Shown here: one piece after another, positions 16,878 through 24,767 of the stretch
How positions within the stretch are numbered: the first letter of the stretch is position 1
Layout of the letters: each line of letters opens with the position of its first letter
Source of the DNA: Planosporangium sp963837285
GTDB taxonomy: Bacteria > Actinomycetota > Actinomycetes > Mycobacteriales > Micromonosporaceae
Assembly: GCA_963837285.1 (NCBI GenBank)
Contig: CAWIMS010000002.1
Coordinates: forward strand, 248,001-312,000
Length of the DNA: 64,000 nucleotides
Reading direction: 5' to 3'
Position numbers and translations under genes: made by a program
Notes under the pieces: generated by a model
Database searches by the model: none
What the model saw: only the letters and a program-made list of their open reading frames with translations
What the model was told of the DNA's origin: nothing

Positions 16878-17516
16878 TCACGCGTCGGCGGCCTTGAGGC
16901 GTTTGAGCACTGCCGTCGCTCGCGACCCGCCGATGCGCAACTCCTGACGCAGCACGTCCCGCGTGATGACCCGGCCGTACCGCGCCCGGTACGCCTGGTC
17001 GGCGGTCCGGGCCGCCGCAAGCAGCTCGTCCTCGCTGCCGTACCGGGGACCGTCCTCGGTCCGCATTGGCCGTCCGGGTACGGACGTGGGGTCGGGCGGG
17101 TCCGCCTGGGTCCGCAGTACGGCCGCGTGCGAGACCAGGCCCAGGACGAGCGCCGGGACTGCCCCGACCGCCACCACCACAACCCAGCTCGGCTGAAGCA
17201 GCCCGACCGCAATGGCGTGGTAGACGCCGTTCCCGGCCAGGGACAGCAGTATCGCGCCCGCGGCGTTGGTCCGGGCGAACCGCCGTGCCCGCACGGACCG
17301 AGTCGACTCCGACAACCAAATCCGAACCGAGGTCATGGCGTAGCTGTCGATGGTGGCCGGCAACAGCGGCGCGGGCCACCCCGGCCACCCCGCCACCACC
17401 GCCAGCCCCCGCAGGCCCGCGAAGCTCGACACTGCCGCCGAGGTGGCCGTAACCGCCAGGCCCAGGATGACCCACCAGTCCCGGCGCGGCGACGTCTCAA
17501 CCCTTGAGCCGGACAT
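16878..17516 (-). CDS. DUF2637 membrane protein (mobile-element spread/transfer type)
   Basis: The start is ATG 17516 (MSGSRVETSPRRDWW). Four membrane segments follow in the first 140 residues (WVILGLAVTATSAAVSSFAG, a second with LLPATIDSYAMTSVRIWL, GAILLSLAGNGVYHAIAVGL and WVVVVAVGAVPALVLGLVSH), the DUF2637 pattern. The cytoplasmic C-terminus has a winged-helix-like YGRVITRDVLRQELRIGGSRATAVLKRLK. DUF2637 proteins are common in actinomycete integrative elements and plasmids, where they resemble Spd-type spread proteins. It overlaps the MT-A70 gene by 20 nt. Confidence 0.75.
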   Translation of the reverse strand: MSGSRVETSPRRDWWVILGLAVTATSAAVSSFAGLRGLAVVAGWPGWPAPLLPATIDSYAMTSVRIWLSESTRSVRARRFARTNAAGAILLSLAGNGVYHAIAVGLLQPSWVVVVAVGAVPALVLGLVSHAAVLRTQADPPDPTSVPGRPMRTEDGPRYGSEDELLAAARTADQAYRARYGRVITRDVLRQELRIGGSRATAVLKRLKAADA

Positions 17517-18009
17517 CCGACGCCACCTCGTTACCCCAGGCCTCCCAGCTGGGCCACCGTCGGCGGGCGAACAGTTCCAGGTACGGCCCCGGCGAACAGC
17601 GCTCGATGATGGCGTACTGCTCCTCCGGCTTATGGCTGTGCTCCTGAACCGGGGCGTAAAACCAGGAACCCTGACCACGAAACAGAATCGGCGCGCGCCC
17701 CCGCACTCCGAGCAACAGGTGCTCGGTCTGGTTCCTCAGATAGTTCCCGAGCCCGAGCCGTGGCTTGATCCACGTCAAACAACTCCGGTACGAGAAGCCC
17801 CAGGCGGTCATCACCTGCTCGGCCACCGGCAGCGTGCTGTTCGTGACCCACAACCACAGATGGGCGTCCGGCGGCGCCAGCCGATCGACCGGCAGGGCGC
17901 AGATCTCGTCCAGGCTCATGAGCGGATAGTGGCGCCCCGCGCCACGCTGCCGCTGGTTAATGTCCCACGGCGGGTCCGCCAGGATCGTGCGGTACTGCTT
18001 GGTCGCCAA
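17497..18009 (-). CDS. MT-A70 family N6-adenine methyltransferase
   Basis: The 170-residue product starts MATKQYRTILADPPWDINQR, with catalytic motif DPPW at residues 12-15. It continues HLWLWVTNSTLPVAEQVM, WIKPRLGLGNYLRNQTEHLLLGVRG and HSHKPEEQYAIIERCSPGPYLELFARR, the conserved MT-A70 core. The length is minimal for the family. In mobile elements these enzymes modify adenines in DNA, presumably against host restriction; RNA is another known substrate. It is translationally linked to the DUF2637 gene. Together with the N4C enzyme it gives the element two different DNA methylation activities. Confidence 0.85.
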   Translation of the reverse strand: MATKQYRTILADPPWDINQRQRGAGRHYPLMSLDEICALPVDRLAPPDAHLWLWVTNSTLPVAEQVMTAWGFSYRSCLTWIKPRLGLGNYLRNQTEHLLLGVRGRAPILFRGQGSWFYAPVQEHSHKPEEQYAIIERCSPGPYLELFARRRWPSWEAWGNEVASDVRLKG

Positions 18010-18073
18010 CTAGGTCATGATCTCCTTCCCTTGGCCGGGTGGGGTCTGCACCCGCACCCGGCCATGTGCTCGT

Positions 18074-18241
18074 CTAGTCGTTGTCGTCAGCGGGCGGTTG
18101 CACCTCGGTGTGCTCCACCCGTTGCCGATCCCGCCATTCCCGCCGGAGCTGACGGCGGAGTTCTTTCAGCTCGTCGATCTGCTTATCTAGCTCGTAGCGT
18201 TCCAACTTGCCTACGATCCGAATGCGGCCTTTTCTGGGCAA
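18074..18241 (-). CDS. 55-residue highly charged small protein
   Basis: A TTG-initiated frame (MPRKGRIRIVGKLERYELDK to PPADDND) of 55 codons ending TAG at 18074-18076. It is rich in Arg, Glu and Lys and would form one amphipathic coiled helix (QIDELKELRRQLRREW). GGAGG lies 12 nt upstream of the TTG, longer than ideal. The gene fits the gap between the MT-A70 gene and the small membrane protein with no other candidate. It is probably real but unassignable. Confidence 0.5.
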   Translation of the reverse strand: MPRKGRIRIVGKLERYELDKQIDELKELRRQLRREWRDRQRVEHTEVQPPADDND

Positions 18242-18303
18242 GGTTCATCCCGTCCTCCATTCATAAGGGTTGAGTGGTTGGGCCCGCAGCCGGGCTCCAA
18301 GAA

Positions 18304-18489
18304 TTACTTACGGAACGTGCCGAACACGATGGCGTAGAGAGCAACGAGCCCTACGGCCGCCACCAATCCGGGAACCAGCGGACCGAGCAATGCCCAAGCC
18401 ACGCGAGCTGATACCGCCACGACCAGAACCATGACGGCCGCCGCCACCGCCTGATGCAGCCAGCGCGACGGCTTCGGGCTATCGCTCAC
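18304..18489 (-). CDS. small two-segment membrane protein
   Basis: The 61 residues contain two hydrophobic segments (AVAAAVMVLVVAVSARVAWA and VPGLVAAVGLVALYAIVFG) joined by a tight turn, ending in basic FRK. Its ATG overlaps the stop of the gene upstream (ATGA at 18486-18489). By position in the transfer-gene strand it could be a channel or spread component. There is no family recognition. Confidence 0.6.
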   Translation of the reverse strand: MSDSPKPSRWLHQAVAAAVMVLVVAVSARVAWALLGPLVPGLVAAVGLVALYAIVFGTFRK

Positions 18490-18914
18490 CGCATTTGTCC
18501 GCGTTCCTCGAGGTAGCCGTAACGCGTGACCCGACGGACATCGGTGCCGTGGTTTCCGTAATTCTCCAGAGCGTTCTCCATCGCTTTGTCGAACAGCTCC
18601 TGTTTGCGGAGCAGCCGGGCGTACAGCATGTCCGCGCCTGTGCCGCCCGTCCGTTCCCGCTGCCGCATCAAATACTCAACTTGACAGTCAAGCTCGTAGG
18701 TCTGGTTCAGCACATCTCGTACCAACTGGAACGCGCCGTTGATCGTCGCTGACGCCCGGTACGCAGCGTCCAGTTCCTCGACGACTGCCTTCGCGGTCCC
18801 CGGCCGCACTACCCAGCGGCTCTGTCCCGCAGCTGACTCAATGTCAGCGTGCTCGCTCTTCGGAGCGGCTGCCCTTCCAACGACTCGTTCGTTCTCGCGT
18901 AGCTGCGTCACCAC
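18486..18914 (-). CDS. hypothetical helical protein, first gene of the minus-strand block
   Basis: GTG 18914 follows AAGGAGGG closely. The 142-residue product is soluble and mostly helical (TAKAVVEELDAAYRASATIN, NQTYELDCQVEYLMRQRERT, LRKQELFDKAMENALENYGN). No motif is recognised. It heads the leftward gene block of the element and is divergent from the FHA gene, so a promoter should lie between 18915 and 19161. Confidence 0.6.
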   Translation of the reverse strand: MVTQLRENERVVGRAAAPKSEHADIESAAGQSRWVVRPGTAKAVVEELDAAYRASATINGAFQLVRDVLNQTYELDCQVEYLMRQRERTGGTGADMLYARLLRKQELFDKAMENALENYGNHGTDVRRVTRYGYLEERGQMR

Positions 18915-19161
18915 GGGTCCCTCCTTACGTCAACATGCTTTTGAGCTCGATGCAATGAGCCTAATCGGGCTGTAAAAGATGCCTATACGCATACTTGGCA
19001 GATTGGCGGCCGATTGCAGGTCGATTGGTCGATAGCTGGAATAGTTGGCCAATGTATGGAACGCCTCATGTTTCACTCAGCGTAGGCAGAGTGAAGCACA
19101 AAAGCCCTTCATAAGCGTCACAATTTGCCTTAAGATCAAAATTGTTAATCGCAGGCATACA
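18915..19161. promoter_or_regulatory. divergent intergenic region between transfer block and FHA/kinase cargo
   Basis: The stretch is clearly AT-richer than the flanks and must contain promoters for both directions. It includes short repeats of GGC(C/G)GATTGC-like and TTGG(T/C)CGAT-like words around 19005-19035, possible operator half-sites. No exact -35/-10 pair can be asserted. Confidence 0.35.
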
Positions 19162-20088
19162 ATGGCCGCAGGTGAAGAAGACCAACCAGGCTCATCGGAA
19201 TCAGGGTTCAATAACGCCGAGGCATATAGGCAGCTCTTCGGACCTCCGCCGCCAGATCGTCCGGGATACGAGTTAGATCGACACGGGTACGATTCAAATT
19301 TGCGCGCGTATCGTGAGCTCGTCAGGAAGTACGGCGAAAATCCTGACCTTGCGAACCTGAGGGAAGAGCACACGAACGAGATCGTCCTGGAAAGATTAAG
19401 CGATGCCGCAATCCCATCGCGCGACGAACGCTGGGACCCGGCATTGAGCCTGGCCGAACTGCGAAGAGATCGGGCATTGCAAGCGCTGATCCGGTACAAG
19501 CCGGAGCGAGCGGGCGAGGCCGAGAACGTACTAGCCTATAACATGGCGCGCAACGTGTACGAACGAACCCCTCCCACAACGGCTAGTGGCAACGAGCGAA
19601 CGTACACGAACCTCCTCAAGGCATTGGAGCGGCATGCATTCGGACCTGAAGGCCCCGAGCTTGCGGTCGTCGAAGAGCGCCTTAACGAGCAGAGCCGGGT
19701 ATTCGAATGGCACGGTCAGCCAATTGAACTTGGCATCGGGCAGGGACGAAGGACTCGCAAGCTTGAGTTGTTCCGGGGAGGGAACGCCGAATGGTATCTA
19801 CTGTCTTCAGTAATCCCAGCCGATGGAGCAGTTGTAGCGCCGCCTGTCGGGACAACGCTCGATGAGCGTATAGTTGTCCCTTCCGATGGCATGGTGGTCG
19901 GGCGCACGATGACGGTACCCGACCTCGAAAAAACGCGAGACGGGTTAAATGCAGATACCACCATTTCTCGCCGTCACGTGGGTTTGGCTCCTCAGCCAGA
20001 TGGTCGTATTCAGATAACTGATTCCTCGACTAATGGAACCTCGGTTAGCGAGCACTACTGGCGCCGTCGGCAGCAACCCCGCGAGTGA
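19162..20088 (+). CDS. FHA-domain protein of the kinase cargo operon
   Basis: Taken from ATG 19162 (MAAGEEDQPGSSESGFNNAE), 308 residues; the frame is open further up but that part is atypical. The first two thirds are helical and charged with no recognised domain. The C-terminus (about residues 228-300) is a forkhead-associated domain: VVGRTMTVPDLEKTR, then TISRRHVGLAPQPDGRIQI and TDSSTNGTSV, which contain the phosphothreonine-binding S-R-R-H and T-N-G-T loops. FHA domains bind phosphothreonine, so the natural partner is the Ser/Thr kinase encoded at 21368. Codon use is less GC-rich than in the surrounding element. Confidence 0.75.
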   Translation: MAAGEEDQPGSSESGFNNAEAYRQLFGPPPPDRPGYELDRHGYDSNLRAYRELVRKYGENPDLANLREEHTNEIVLERLSDAAIPSRDERWDPALSLAELRRDRALQALIRYKPERAGEAENVLAYNMARNVYERTPPTTASGNERTYTNLLKALERHAFGPEGPELAVVEERLNEQSRVFEWHGQPIELGIGQGRRTRKLELFRGGNAEWYLLSSVIPADGAVVAPPVGTTLDERIVVPSDGMVVGRTMTVPDLEKTRDGLNADTTISRRHVGLAPQPDGRIQITDSSTNGTSVSEHYWRRRQQPRE

Positions 20089-20291
20089 TCCAAAAGCTGG
20101 TTGCCAGCCCGGAGCCGACCGGTATTCGAGACTTGTCTGTTCGGGTGTAGCTGATGATCTCCGACTGTACTACGCTTCCAAGCCCAGCCTCTGGGCTCTA
20201 GCTGCACGTTATTGGAAGGTTAGTGAGATCGCTCGCGCACAGCACCTGGCAGGAAACCAAGCGGGAACCGTTGCGTTTGAAAGAGGCATAG

Positions 20292-20852
20292 ATGTCGCAG
20301 GCCGATGATCGGACTGGGTTGGTGGGGAACCTAGCCTCGTTGGCCCGCCGTGGCAGCGGCGACCGAGTTCTGGACAACTGCAACGGACTCATGGCGCTGG
20401 AGCCTGTGAAGTTGGCGTCGGCGGGTGGCATTCCCGGGCCGGTCGCAGCGCGGACTCTGCTGGAAACGGTTGCCCGGGACACTCACGAGAGTCAGATCTT
20501 CGTGCGCGCTGCTGCCGCTCTGACCGGCATAGATCCTCCGGATACCGGTCGTGGCGTTCGCGACGAACCTGGCCCTCTTCAACGGCAGGAGCGGGCGGGT
20601 GCGATCCTTGGCGGTCGTAGTGGTCGAGCAATGCGCAGTGCACCGCAACAGCGGCGCTGCCACGAGGAGTACGCCAGTGCAATCCTTGCCTTTGTGCGCC
20701 TCCTAGCTCGGGACTCCACGCGCCTGCATACCTTTCTCGCCAAATGTGGCATGAGGGACGATGAGGCTGCGCGATTGGTTGGGCTGTCACCGGCGAGGGG
20801 TGTGGCAGACGGACGCGTTCTCAGCGTTGTTGCTAGAGGCTCGCGTGCCTAG
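20292..20852 (+). CDS. hypothetical protein between FHA and Clp-N-like genes
   Basis: The 186-residue frame starts MSQADDRTGLVGNLASLARR. Its second half (YASAILAFVRLLARDSTRLH and KCGMRDDEAARLVGLSPARG) looks like folded helical protein. The middle (residues 85-125) is Arg/Gly-rich and less convincing, and another frame there reads smoothly, so a frameshift is possible. It overlaps the next gene by 92 nt, unusually long. I cannot assign a family. Confidence 0.4.
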   Translation: MSQADDRTGLVGNLASLARRGSGDRVLDNCNGLMALEPVKLASAGGIPGPVAARTLLETVARDTHESQIFVRAAAALTGIDPPDTGRGVRDEPGPLQRQERAGAILGGRSGRAMRSAPQQRRCHEEYASAILAFVRLLARDSTRLHTFLAKCGMRDDEAARLVGLSPARGVADGRVLSVVARGSRA

Positions 20853-21357
20853 CAGCGAAGATGCCGCGCGTTGGCTCGTTAGCCTCATCCCGTTGTCAGC
20901 TGCGGTGCGGAAGACGCTAGATGCTGCACGCGAATTGTGCGCCGCGAGAAGTCGGCCGTTCTACACACTCGATCTTCTGCTGGGATTGTTCGATATGCCA
21001 AGCAGCCAAATTGTCGAGTGTCTTGAGGAGGTCGAAGCCGGCCTAGCAGAGCAGTTGCAGATCAGGCTAGGCCAAAGAGCCCGGATACTAACAACGGATC
21101 GTACCCGTCCGTTTCAGTCGTTCGAATGGGCCGAACGGCCGGAGGTGCGAGCCGCCCAGGAGCTGGCTGCAGGTGATGGCTCCTCGATTGTCAACGAGAT
21201 TCATCTACTGCTAGCAGTGCTAGATGGTGAGTCGACCACACGTACCGAACTGGCGGCGTTTCTCGGCCCGAACTTCGATCGCTTGCGGGATGTGGCAGAC
21301 ATGCGACGCGGGCGCATAACGAGCGTTCTAAAGACGCCTGGCCTCGCACGCGGCTAG
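20761..21357 (+). CDS. Clp amino-terminal-domain-like protein
   Basis: The 198 residues contain two related helical repeats. The first is around KTLDAARELCAARSRPFYTL and DLLLGLFDMPSSQIVECLEE. The second is around PEVRAAQELAAGDGSSIVNE and IHLLLAVLDGESTTRTELAA. The spacing (a helix with A..LA...G, then I.T.HLLLALL, then a short variable helix) is that of the double Clp_N repeat found in ClpA/ClpC/ClpB N-domains, which bind adaptors or unfolded segments. There is no AAA+ domain, so it is a free-standing adaptor-like protein. It precedes the kinase gene by 10 nt, in the same operon. Confidence 0.55.
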   Translation: MRLRDWLGCHRRGVWQTDAFSALLLEARVPSSEDAARWLVSLIPLSAAVRKTLDAARELCAARSRPFYTLDLLLGLFDMPSSQIVECLEEVEAGLAEQLQIRLGQRARILTTDRTRPFQSFEWAERPEVRAAQELAAGDGSSIVNEIHLLLAVLDGESTTRTELAAFLGPNFDRLRDVADMRRGRITSVLKTPGLARG

Positions 21358-21367
21358 AGGTTGGCAA

Positions 21368-22879
21368 GTGAGCAGAGAAGCAATGAGCGGCAGGGGAACC
21401 ATCTTCGTGGGCGGCCGATCATGGGCTTTGAGGGCGCTCCTCAACGACACGGGTGGATTCGGAGAGGTCTGGATCGCGGAATCAGACGGTCATACTGCGG
21501 CCATTAAATTGGTCGAAAAGGTAGCCGGAGCCCGACGAGAGTGGCTCCTCGCTAACGAGCTTCGCGGGCTTCCTAATATTATGCCCGTCCTGGATGTGGC
21601 GGAGACACAGGACAGCTTGGCGCTTCTAATGCCCTTGGCGGCGAAATCGCTCCGACAGCACGTAGGCGAGGCCGGTCGTAGTCTTACCGCGGGGGAAGTG
21701 CGCCCCATTCTCATCGATATTGCTGGGGCACTTGTTGGCATGAAATCGCGAGGCGTCGTTCACCGCGACATAAAGCCTGAGAACATCTTGCTGTACGGCG
21801 GGGCCTGGTGCTTAACTGATTTCGGCGTATCACGCTACGCAGCTGCGGCAACTGCGACAGCTACTAGAAAGCGCTCTTTTACCTGGCAGTATGCCGCACC
21901 CGAACAGTGGCGACACGAGACAGCGACGTCCGCGACAGACGTTTACGCTTTCGGCGTTATGGCTCATGAATTGCTAGCTGGCGTGCGGCCTTTTCGCGGC
22001 TTAGATGACGAAGAACTGCGGCGCCAGCACTTGCATGATCCGCCTCCGCCCATTCCTGGCATCTCAACTGCGTTGGCTACACTAATTGATAGGTGCTTGA
22101 TCAAAGCGTCTCAGGCACGTGATACGCCACAAGACATCCTAGCTTGTTTACTCACACGAGACGGCGAGGAGCCGAGGCGCGGTATCACAGCGCTGTTGGA
22201 GGAAGATCGAAAGATTTTTGGTGCGCGCGCCGAGCGAGCTCGTCTCCAGTCGATCTCTCAATCAAGCCGGGCGGTGAGCACGGAGCTCGCGAAAGCAGCG
22301 CGTGAACAATACTACGAGATTAGTGACGCCCTAAAGCGAACAATCATGGAAGCAACCAACACGGCAACGCTCACTTATCACTCTTGGGTCTCCGAGGCTG
22401 TAGGCTGGATAGTAGCGCTAGGCCATGCAGAGCTTGAGTTTTCGGACCTGCTGGGAGGTAGCGGCGGGACGCCCAACCGACTTTCGTTTGATATTGTCCA
22501 GTCGGCATACGTTCTCGTTGACGATAAGGACGCACCAAACGCATATCGAGGACGCGCCCATTCGCTTTGGTTCTGCGATGTGGAGGAACCGGGATGCTAC
22601 AGGTGGTACGAGCTCGGGTTTGCAGGTGGAGACCCGGGTCGGAGACTGCTCTTCCATTCGCGTTATAAATCGAGAAGCGGAATATTTCGGCCGTATAGTA
22701 TGACCCCAACCATTATGAGTGACGAAATGCTTGTAGAGCATCATCAGGTCGTTGGAGCTTGGCCCTTCGCGCGGGTGGAAATCGACGAATTCGTCGATAG
22801 GTGGATTCAATGGTTCGCCGAAGCGTCACGCGGCGTCCTGTCGCCTCCTCCAGTCAAGAGAGGTAAACATTATCGATAG
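21368..22879 (+). CDS. serine/threonine protein kinase with a novel C-terminal region
   Basis: The 503-residue protein has a complete eukaryotic-type kinase domain (about 18-275): GGFGEVWIAES (glycine loop), AAIKLVEK (ATP lysine), VVHRDIKPENIL (catalytic loop), CLTDFGVSRY (metal-binding DFG) and YAAPEQW. It has no transmembrane segment or PASTA repeats, so it is cytoplasmic. Residues 290-503 start with a coiled coil (QSSRAVSTELAKAAREQYYE) and continue with a globular domain containing AYRGRAHSLWFCDVEEPGCY and FVDRWIQWFAEASRG, which I do not recognise. The FHA and Clp-N-like proteins upstream are its likely partners. The translation start is GTG 21368 or ATG 21383. Confidence 0.85.
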   Translation: MSREAMSGRGTIFVGGRSWALRALLNDTGGFGEVWIAESDGHTAAIKLVEKVAGARREWLLANELRGLPNIMPVLDVAETQDSLALLMPLAAKSLRQHVGEAGRSLTAGEVRPILIDIAGALVGMKSRGVVHRDIKPENILLYGGAWCLTDFGVSRYAAAATATATRKRSFTWQYAAPEQWRHETATSATDVYAFGVMAHELLAGVRPFRGLDDEELRRQHLHDPPPPIPGISTALATLIDRCLIKASQARDTPQDILACLLTRDGEEPRRGITALLEEDRKIFGARAERARLQSISQSSRAVSTELAKAAREQYYEISDALKRTIMEATNTATLTYHSWVSEAVGWIVALGHAELEFSDLLGGSGGTPNRLSFDIVQSAYVLVDDKDAPNAYRGRAHSLWFCDVEEPGCYRWYELGFAGGDPGRRLLFHSRYKSRSGIFRPYSMTPTIMSDEMLVEHHQVVGAWPFARVEIDEFVDRWIQWFAEASRGVLSPPPVKRGKHYR

Positions 22880-22897
22880 AGGATTGTTGGCGCTTTC

Positions 22898-23419
22898 CTA
22901 CACGCAGTCAGCCAGGCTCGATCTATTGAGATCGCCCAACGCCCCCCGCCCCTCCCGGCTATGAACCATATTCGGGCTATCGGACGACCGCGCCTTGAAC
23001 TCAACGGTGAGCTGGACGTAGTCGTCATAGTGCGTCGCCTTGTCGCAGGCCAACCCACCCCGGTGATACTCCACGAACGCCGCGCAGCGCGACTCCAGCG
23101 CGCACGTCACCGTTTCGCCGGCGGCTACCCCCGAGACGCCGCTCCCAGCATGATGCAGCTCAACCGTCACGCTAATCTCGGCCATCGTGCCGGTACAGCT
23201 CACGGCACCGTCTGCCCGCATCGTGAACTGGTACCGGCCCGGACCATCCGGCAGCAGGCCCGTCTTGTACGGCACGGACGGCGAGAGCGTGTTGCAGGTC
23301 AACGCGGGATAGCCGGACTGCCAGCCGCTCCCTTGAGAACAACCGCCCAGCGCGAGCGGGGCCATGAGTGCTACCGCCAGGGTCGACGTCTTCCGCGCCT
23401 TCACGGGATTGGCCTCCAT
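22898..23419 (-). CDS. small secreted lipoprotein
   Basis: The N-terminus MEANPVKARKTSTLAVALMA with PLALGGCSQGSG is a lipoprotein signal peptide; the lipobox LGGC puts the lipidated Cys at residue 27. The mature part (about 145 residues) has several cysteines (TCNTL, SCTGTM, VTCAL, SRCAAF, LACDK) and beta-rich segments, suggesting an extracellular disulfide-bonded domain. It is convergent with the kinase gene (18-nt gap). A role in surface exclusion or cell contact would fit a mobile element but is speculation. Confidence 0.65.
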   Translation of the reverse strand: MEANPVKARKTSTLAVALMAPLALGGCSQGSGWQSGYPALTCNTLSPSVPYKTGLLPDGPGRYQFTMRADGAVSCTGTMAEISVTVELHHAGSGVSGVAAGETVTCALESRCAAFVEYHRGGLACDKATHYDDYVQLTVEFKARSSDSPNMVHSREGRGALGDLNRSSLADCV

Positions 23420-23466
23420 GTCTCGGGTGACGGTTCTGACCGAACCTCACGCCGCTGGCGGACTTG

Positions 23467-23700
23467 CTACGCCCGCCCGGTCACGACCGTCCCCCGGGCC
23501 GGGATCGTGCGAACCAACTCCCGCTCCCGTAGCAGCCGCACCGCGGCCCGCACCGTGCCCCGGCTGATGCCGTGTTTGTCCATCAGCTCGGTCTCGCTCG
23601 GCACGGGCGTGCCGGGCTCCAGCGTTCCGGCCTGGATGTCGGCCGCGATCTCGTCGGCCAGTTGCACATAGAGCGGCATGAAACTGTGCGGGTCAATCAT
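23467..23700 (-). CDS. GntR-type winged-helix repressor, single-domain
   Basis: The 77 residues are just the GntR DNA-binding domain: MPLYVQLADEIAADIQAGTL, PVPSETELMDKHGISRGTVR and LRERELVRTIPARGTVV. There is no effector-binding domain. Such short GntR proteins (KorSA-like) are the usual repressors of transfer and replication in actinomycete integrative elements, so I infer it controls this element. The ATG at 23700 lacks a strong ribosome site. Confidence 0.8.
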   Translation of the reverse strand: MIDPHSFMPLYVQLADEIAADIQAGTLEPGTPVPSETELMDKHGISRGTVRAAVRLLRERELVRTIPARGTVVTGRA

Positions 23701-23836
23701 GCGCGTGAGCGTAGCCCCAGCGCACGCCGTTGTGCAAGACGTACAGCACGTCTAATCAGCGGCCACTGGGGCTACAGCTTTGCTCTTGCTTGGTCCTTGG
23801 CCCAAGCAGTGCTTTGCTCCTCACGTACCCATGCCG

Positions 23837-24100
23837 TCACCCCCGTTCCGTGCTCGTCACCTGCGCCTCGGATAGCGACCCCACGATCTCCAGGTACACC
23901 CGCTCCCGCTTCTCCATCGGCTCCTCTTCAATGCCGATCATGGTTGCTTCGGCGTCAATCTCGTCGTTGTCGGCCAAGTTCTCCGAGATCTGAACGGCCA
24001 GGTCGTAGGCCAGATCGCGGTCCGTCGTCCAGGTGCGGATCGAGATCTCGTAGCACTGCGGCGATTCGCCGTGCGCGACACGGCTATCGGTGCGGGACAT
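23837..24100 (-). CDS. small acidic hypothetical protein
   Basis: ATG 24100 follows CCGGAGGTACCA, a strong ribosome site. The 87-residue product has an alternating beta pattern (YEISIRTWTTDRDLAYDLAV) and an acidic middle (ENLADNDEIDAEATMIGIEE), ending in ERVYLEIVGSLSEAQ. It may be an anti-restriction or DNA-mimic-like protein given its acidity, but no motif shows this. Confidence 0.6.
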   Translation of the reverse strand: MSRTDSRVAHGESPQCYEISIRTWTTDRDLAYDLAVQISENLADNDEIDAEATMIGIEEEPMEKRERVYLEIVGSLSEAQVTSTERG

Positions 24101-24129
24101 TGGTACCTCCGGGCATCAAGGGGGATGGA

Positions 24130-24492
24130 TCAAGAGATTGAGGGGGCTGAGGACGCGGCATCGGCCCGGCTCCGCTCGGCCACAGCGTCCGCGCCCAGCC
24201 AGTCGTGGACCCACCGCCCCGTCCGGCACGGCCACCGCGTCTGACAGACGTTGCAGCGCCGCCCCGGCCAGATCAGGGGCACACAGCCCCACGCGATGCG
24301 CACCCGCACACCGGTCTGGCCGGGGCGGTGAAAACCGAACACGTACCGGGCGTGCTGCGTGACTTGTTCGTGCGTCCAGTTCACGAAGCCGTACCCCGGC
24401 ACCTCGTACCAGGTCTGGCCTACGGCGCTAACGCCGAGAGGCGTGGACGAGCGACCATGCGAAACCATTGCACCCCAAGCCTTTACGCCCAC
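24130..24492 (-). CDS. zinc-ribbon-like small protein (paralogue 1)
   Basis: Up to 120 residues, starting at GTG 24492 or ATG 24465. The distinctive part is CNVCQTRWPCRTGRWVHDWL, a C-x2-C-x5-C cluster followed by a Trp-rich helix. The upstream gene carries the same pattern, so the two are diverged copies. The frame begins within the end of that gene, a coupled arrangement. The function is unknown; the cysteine cluster suggests metal or nucleic-acid binding. Confidence 0.5.
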   Translation of the reverse strand: MGVKAWGAMVSHGRSSTPLGVSAVGQTWYEVPGYGFVNWTHEQVTQHARYVFGFHRPGQTGVRVRIAWGCVPLIWPGRRCNVCQTRWPCRTGRWVHDWLGADAVAERSRADAASSAPSIS

Positions 24493-24767
24493 GGCACCTC
24501 ACCCGCCTCGGCTCGCTTAACGAGCCCGGCCATGCGTTCGCTCGTCCAGCCCGCGGCTTGCAGCACGCCCACGCCCCAGCGCGCCAACCGGCAGGGATAG
24601 CGGTCGTGGCAGTTGCGGCACAACCGACCTGTAGGCCAGTCCTCGCCCTGGTGGATGACGACCGCGCGCTGGGCGTAGGGCAGATCGTCGCGGATGGCTT
24701 CGAGGTCGACGGAGTAGTCATCCAGGTGCGGTTCCGAGTGCGCCGTCGCGGCGCTGGTGCCGGTCAC
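24483..24767 (-). CDS. zinc-ribbon-like small protein (paralogue 2)
   Basis: GTG 24767 follows GAGGAGGACGAGCA, giving 94 residues. After an acidic first half (DYSVDLEAIRDDLPYAQRAV) comes WPTGRLCRNCHDRYPCRLAR, the same C-x2-C-x5-C cluster as in the downstream gene, then a helical end with KRAEAGEVPWA. The family is not recognised. It belongs to the leftward block controlled from the region between 24768 and 25053. Confidence 0.55.
   Translation of the reverse strand: MTGTSAATAHSEPHLDDYSVDLEAIRDDLPYAQRAVVIHQGEDWPTGRLCRNCHDRYPCRLARWGVGVLQAAGWTSERMAGLVKRAEAGEVPWA

Noticed and set aside
19045..19161. N-terminal extension of the FHA protein
   Set aside because: It is AT-rich, hydrophobic-basic and lies where divergent promoters are expected; ATG 19162 begins normal protein sequence.
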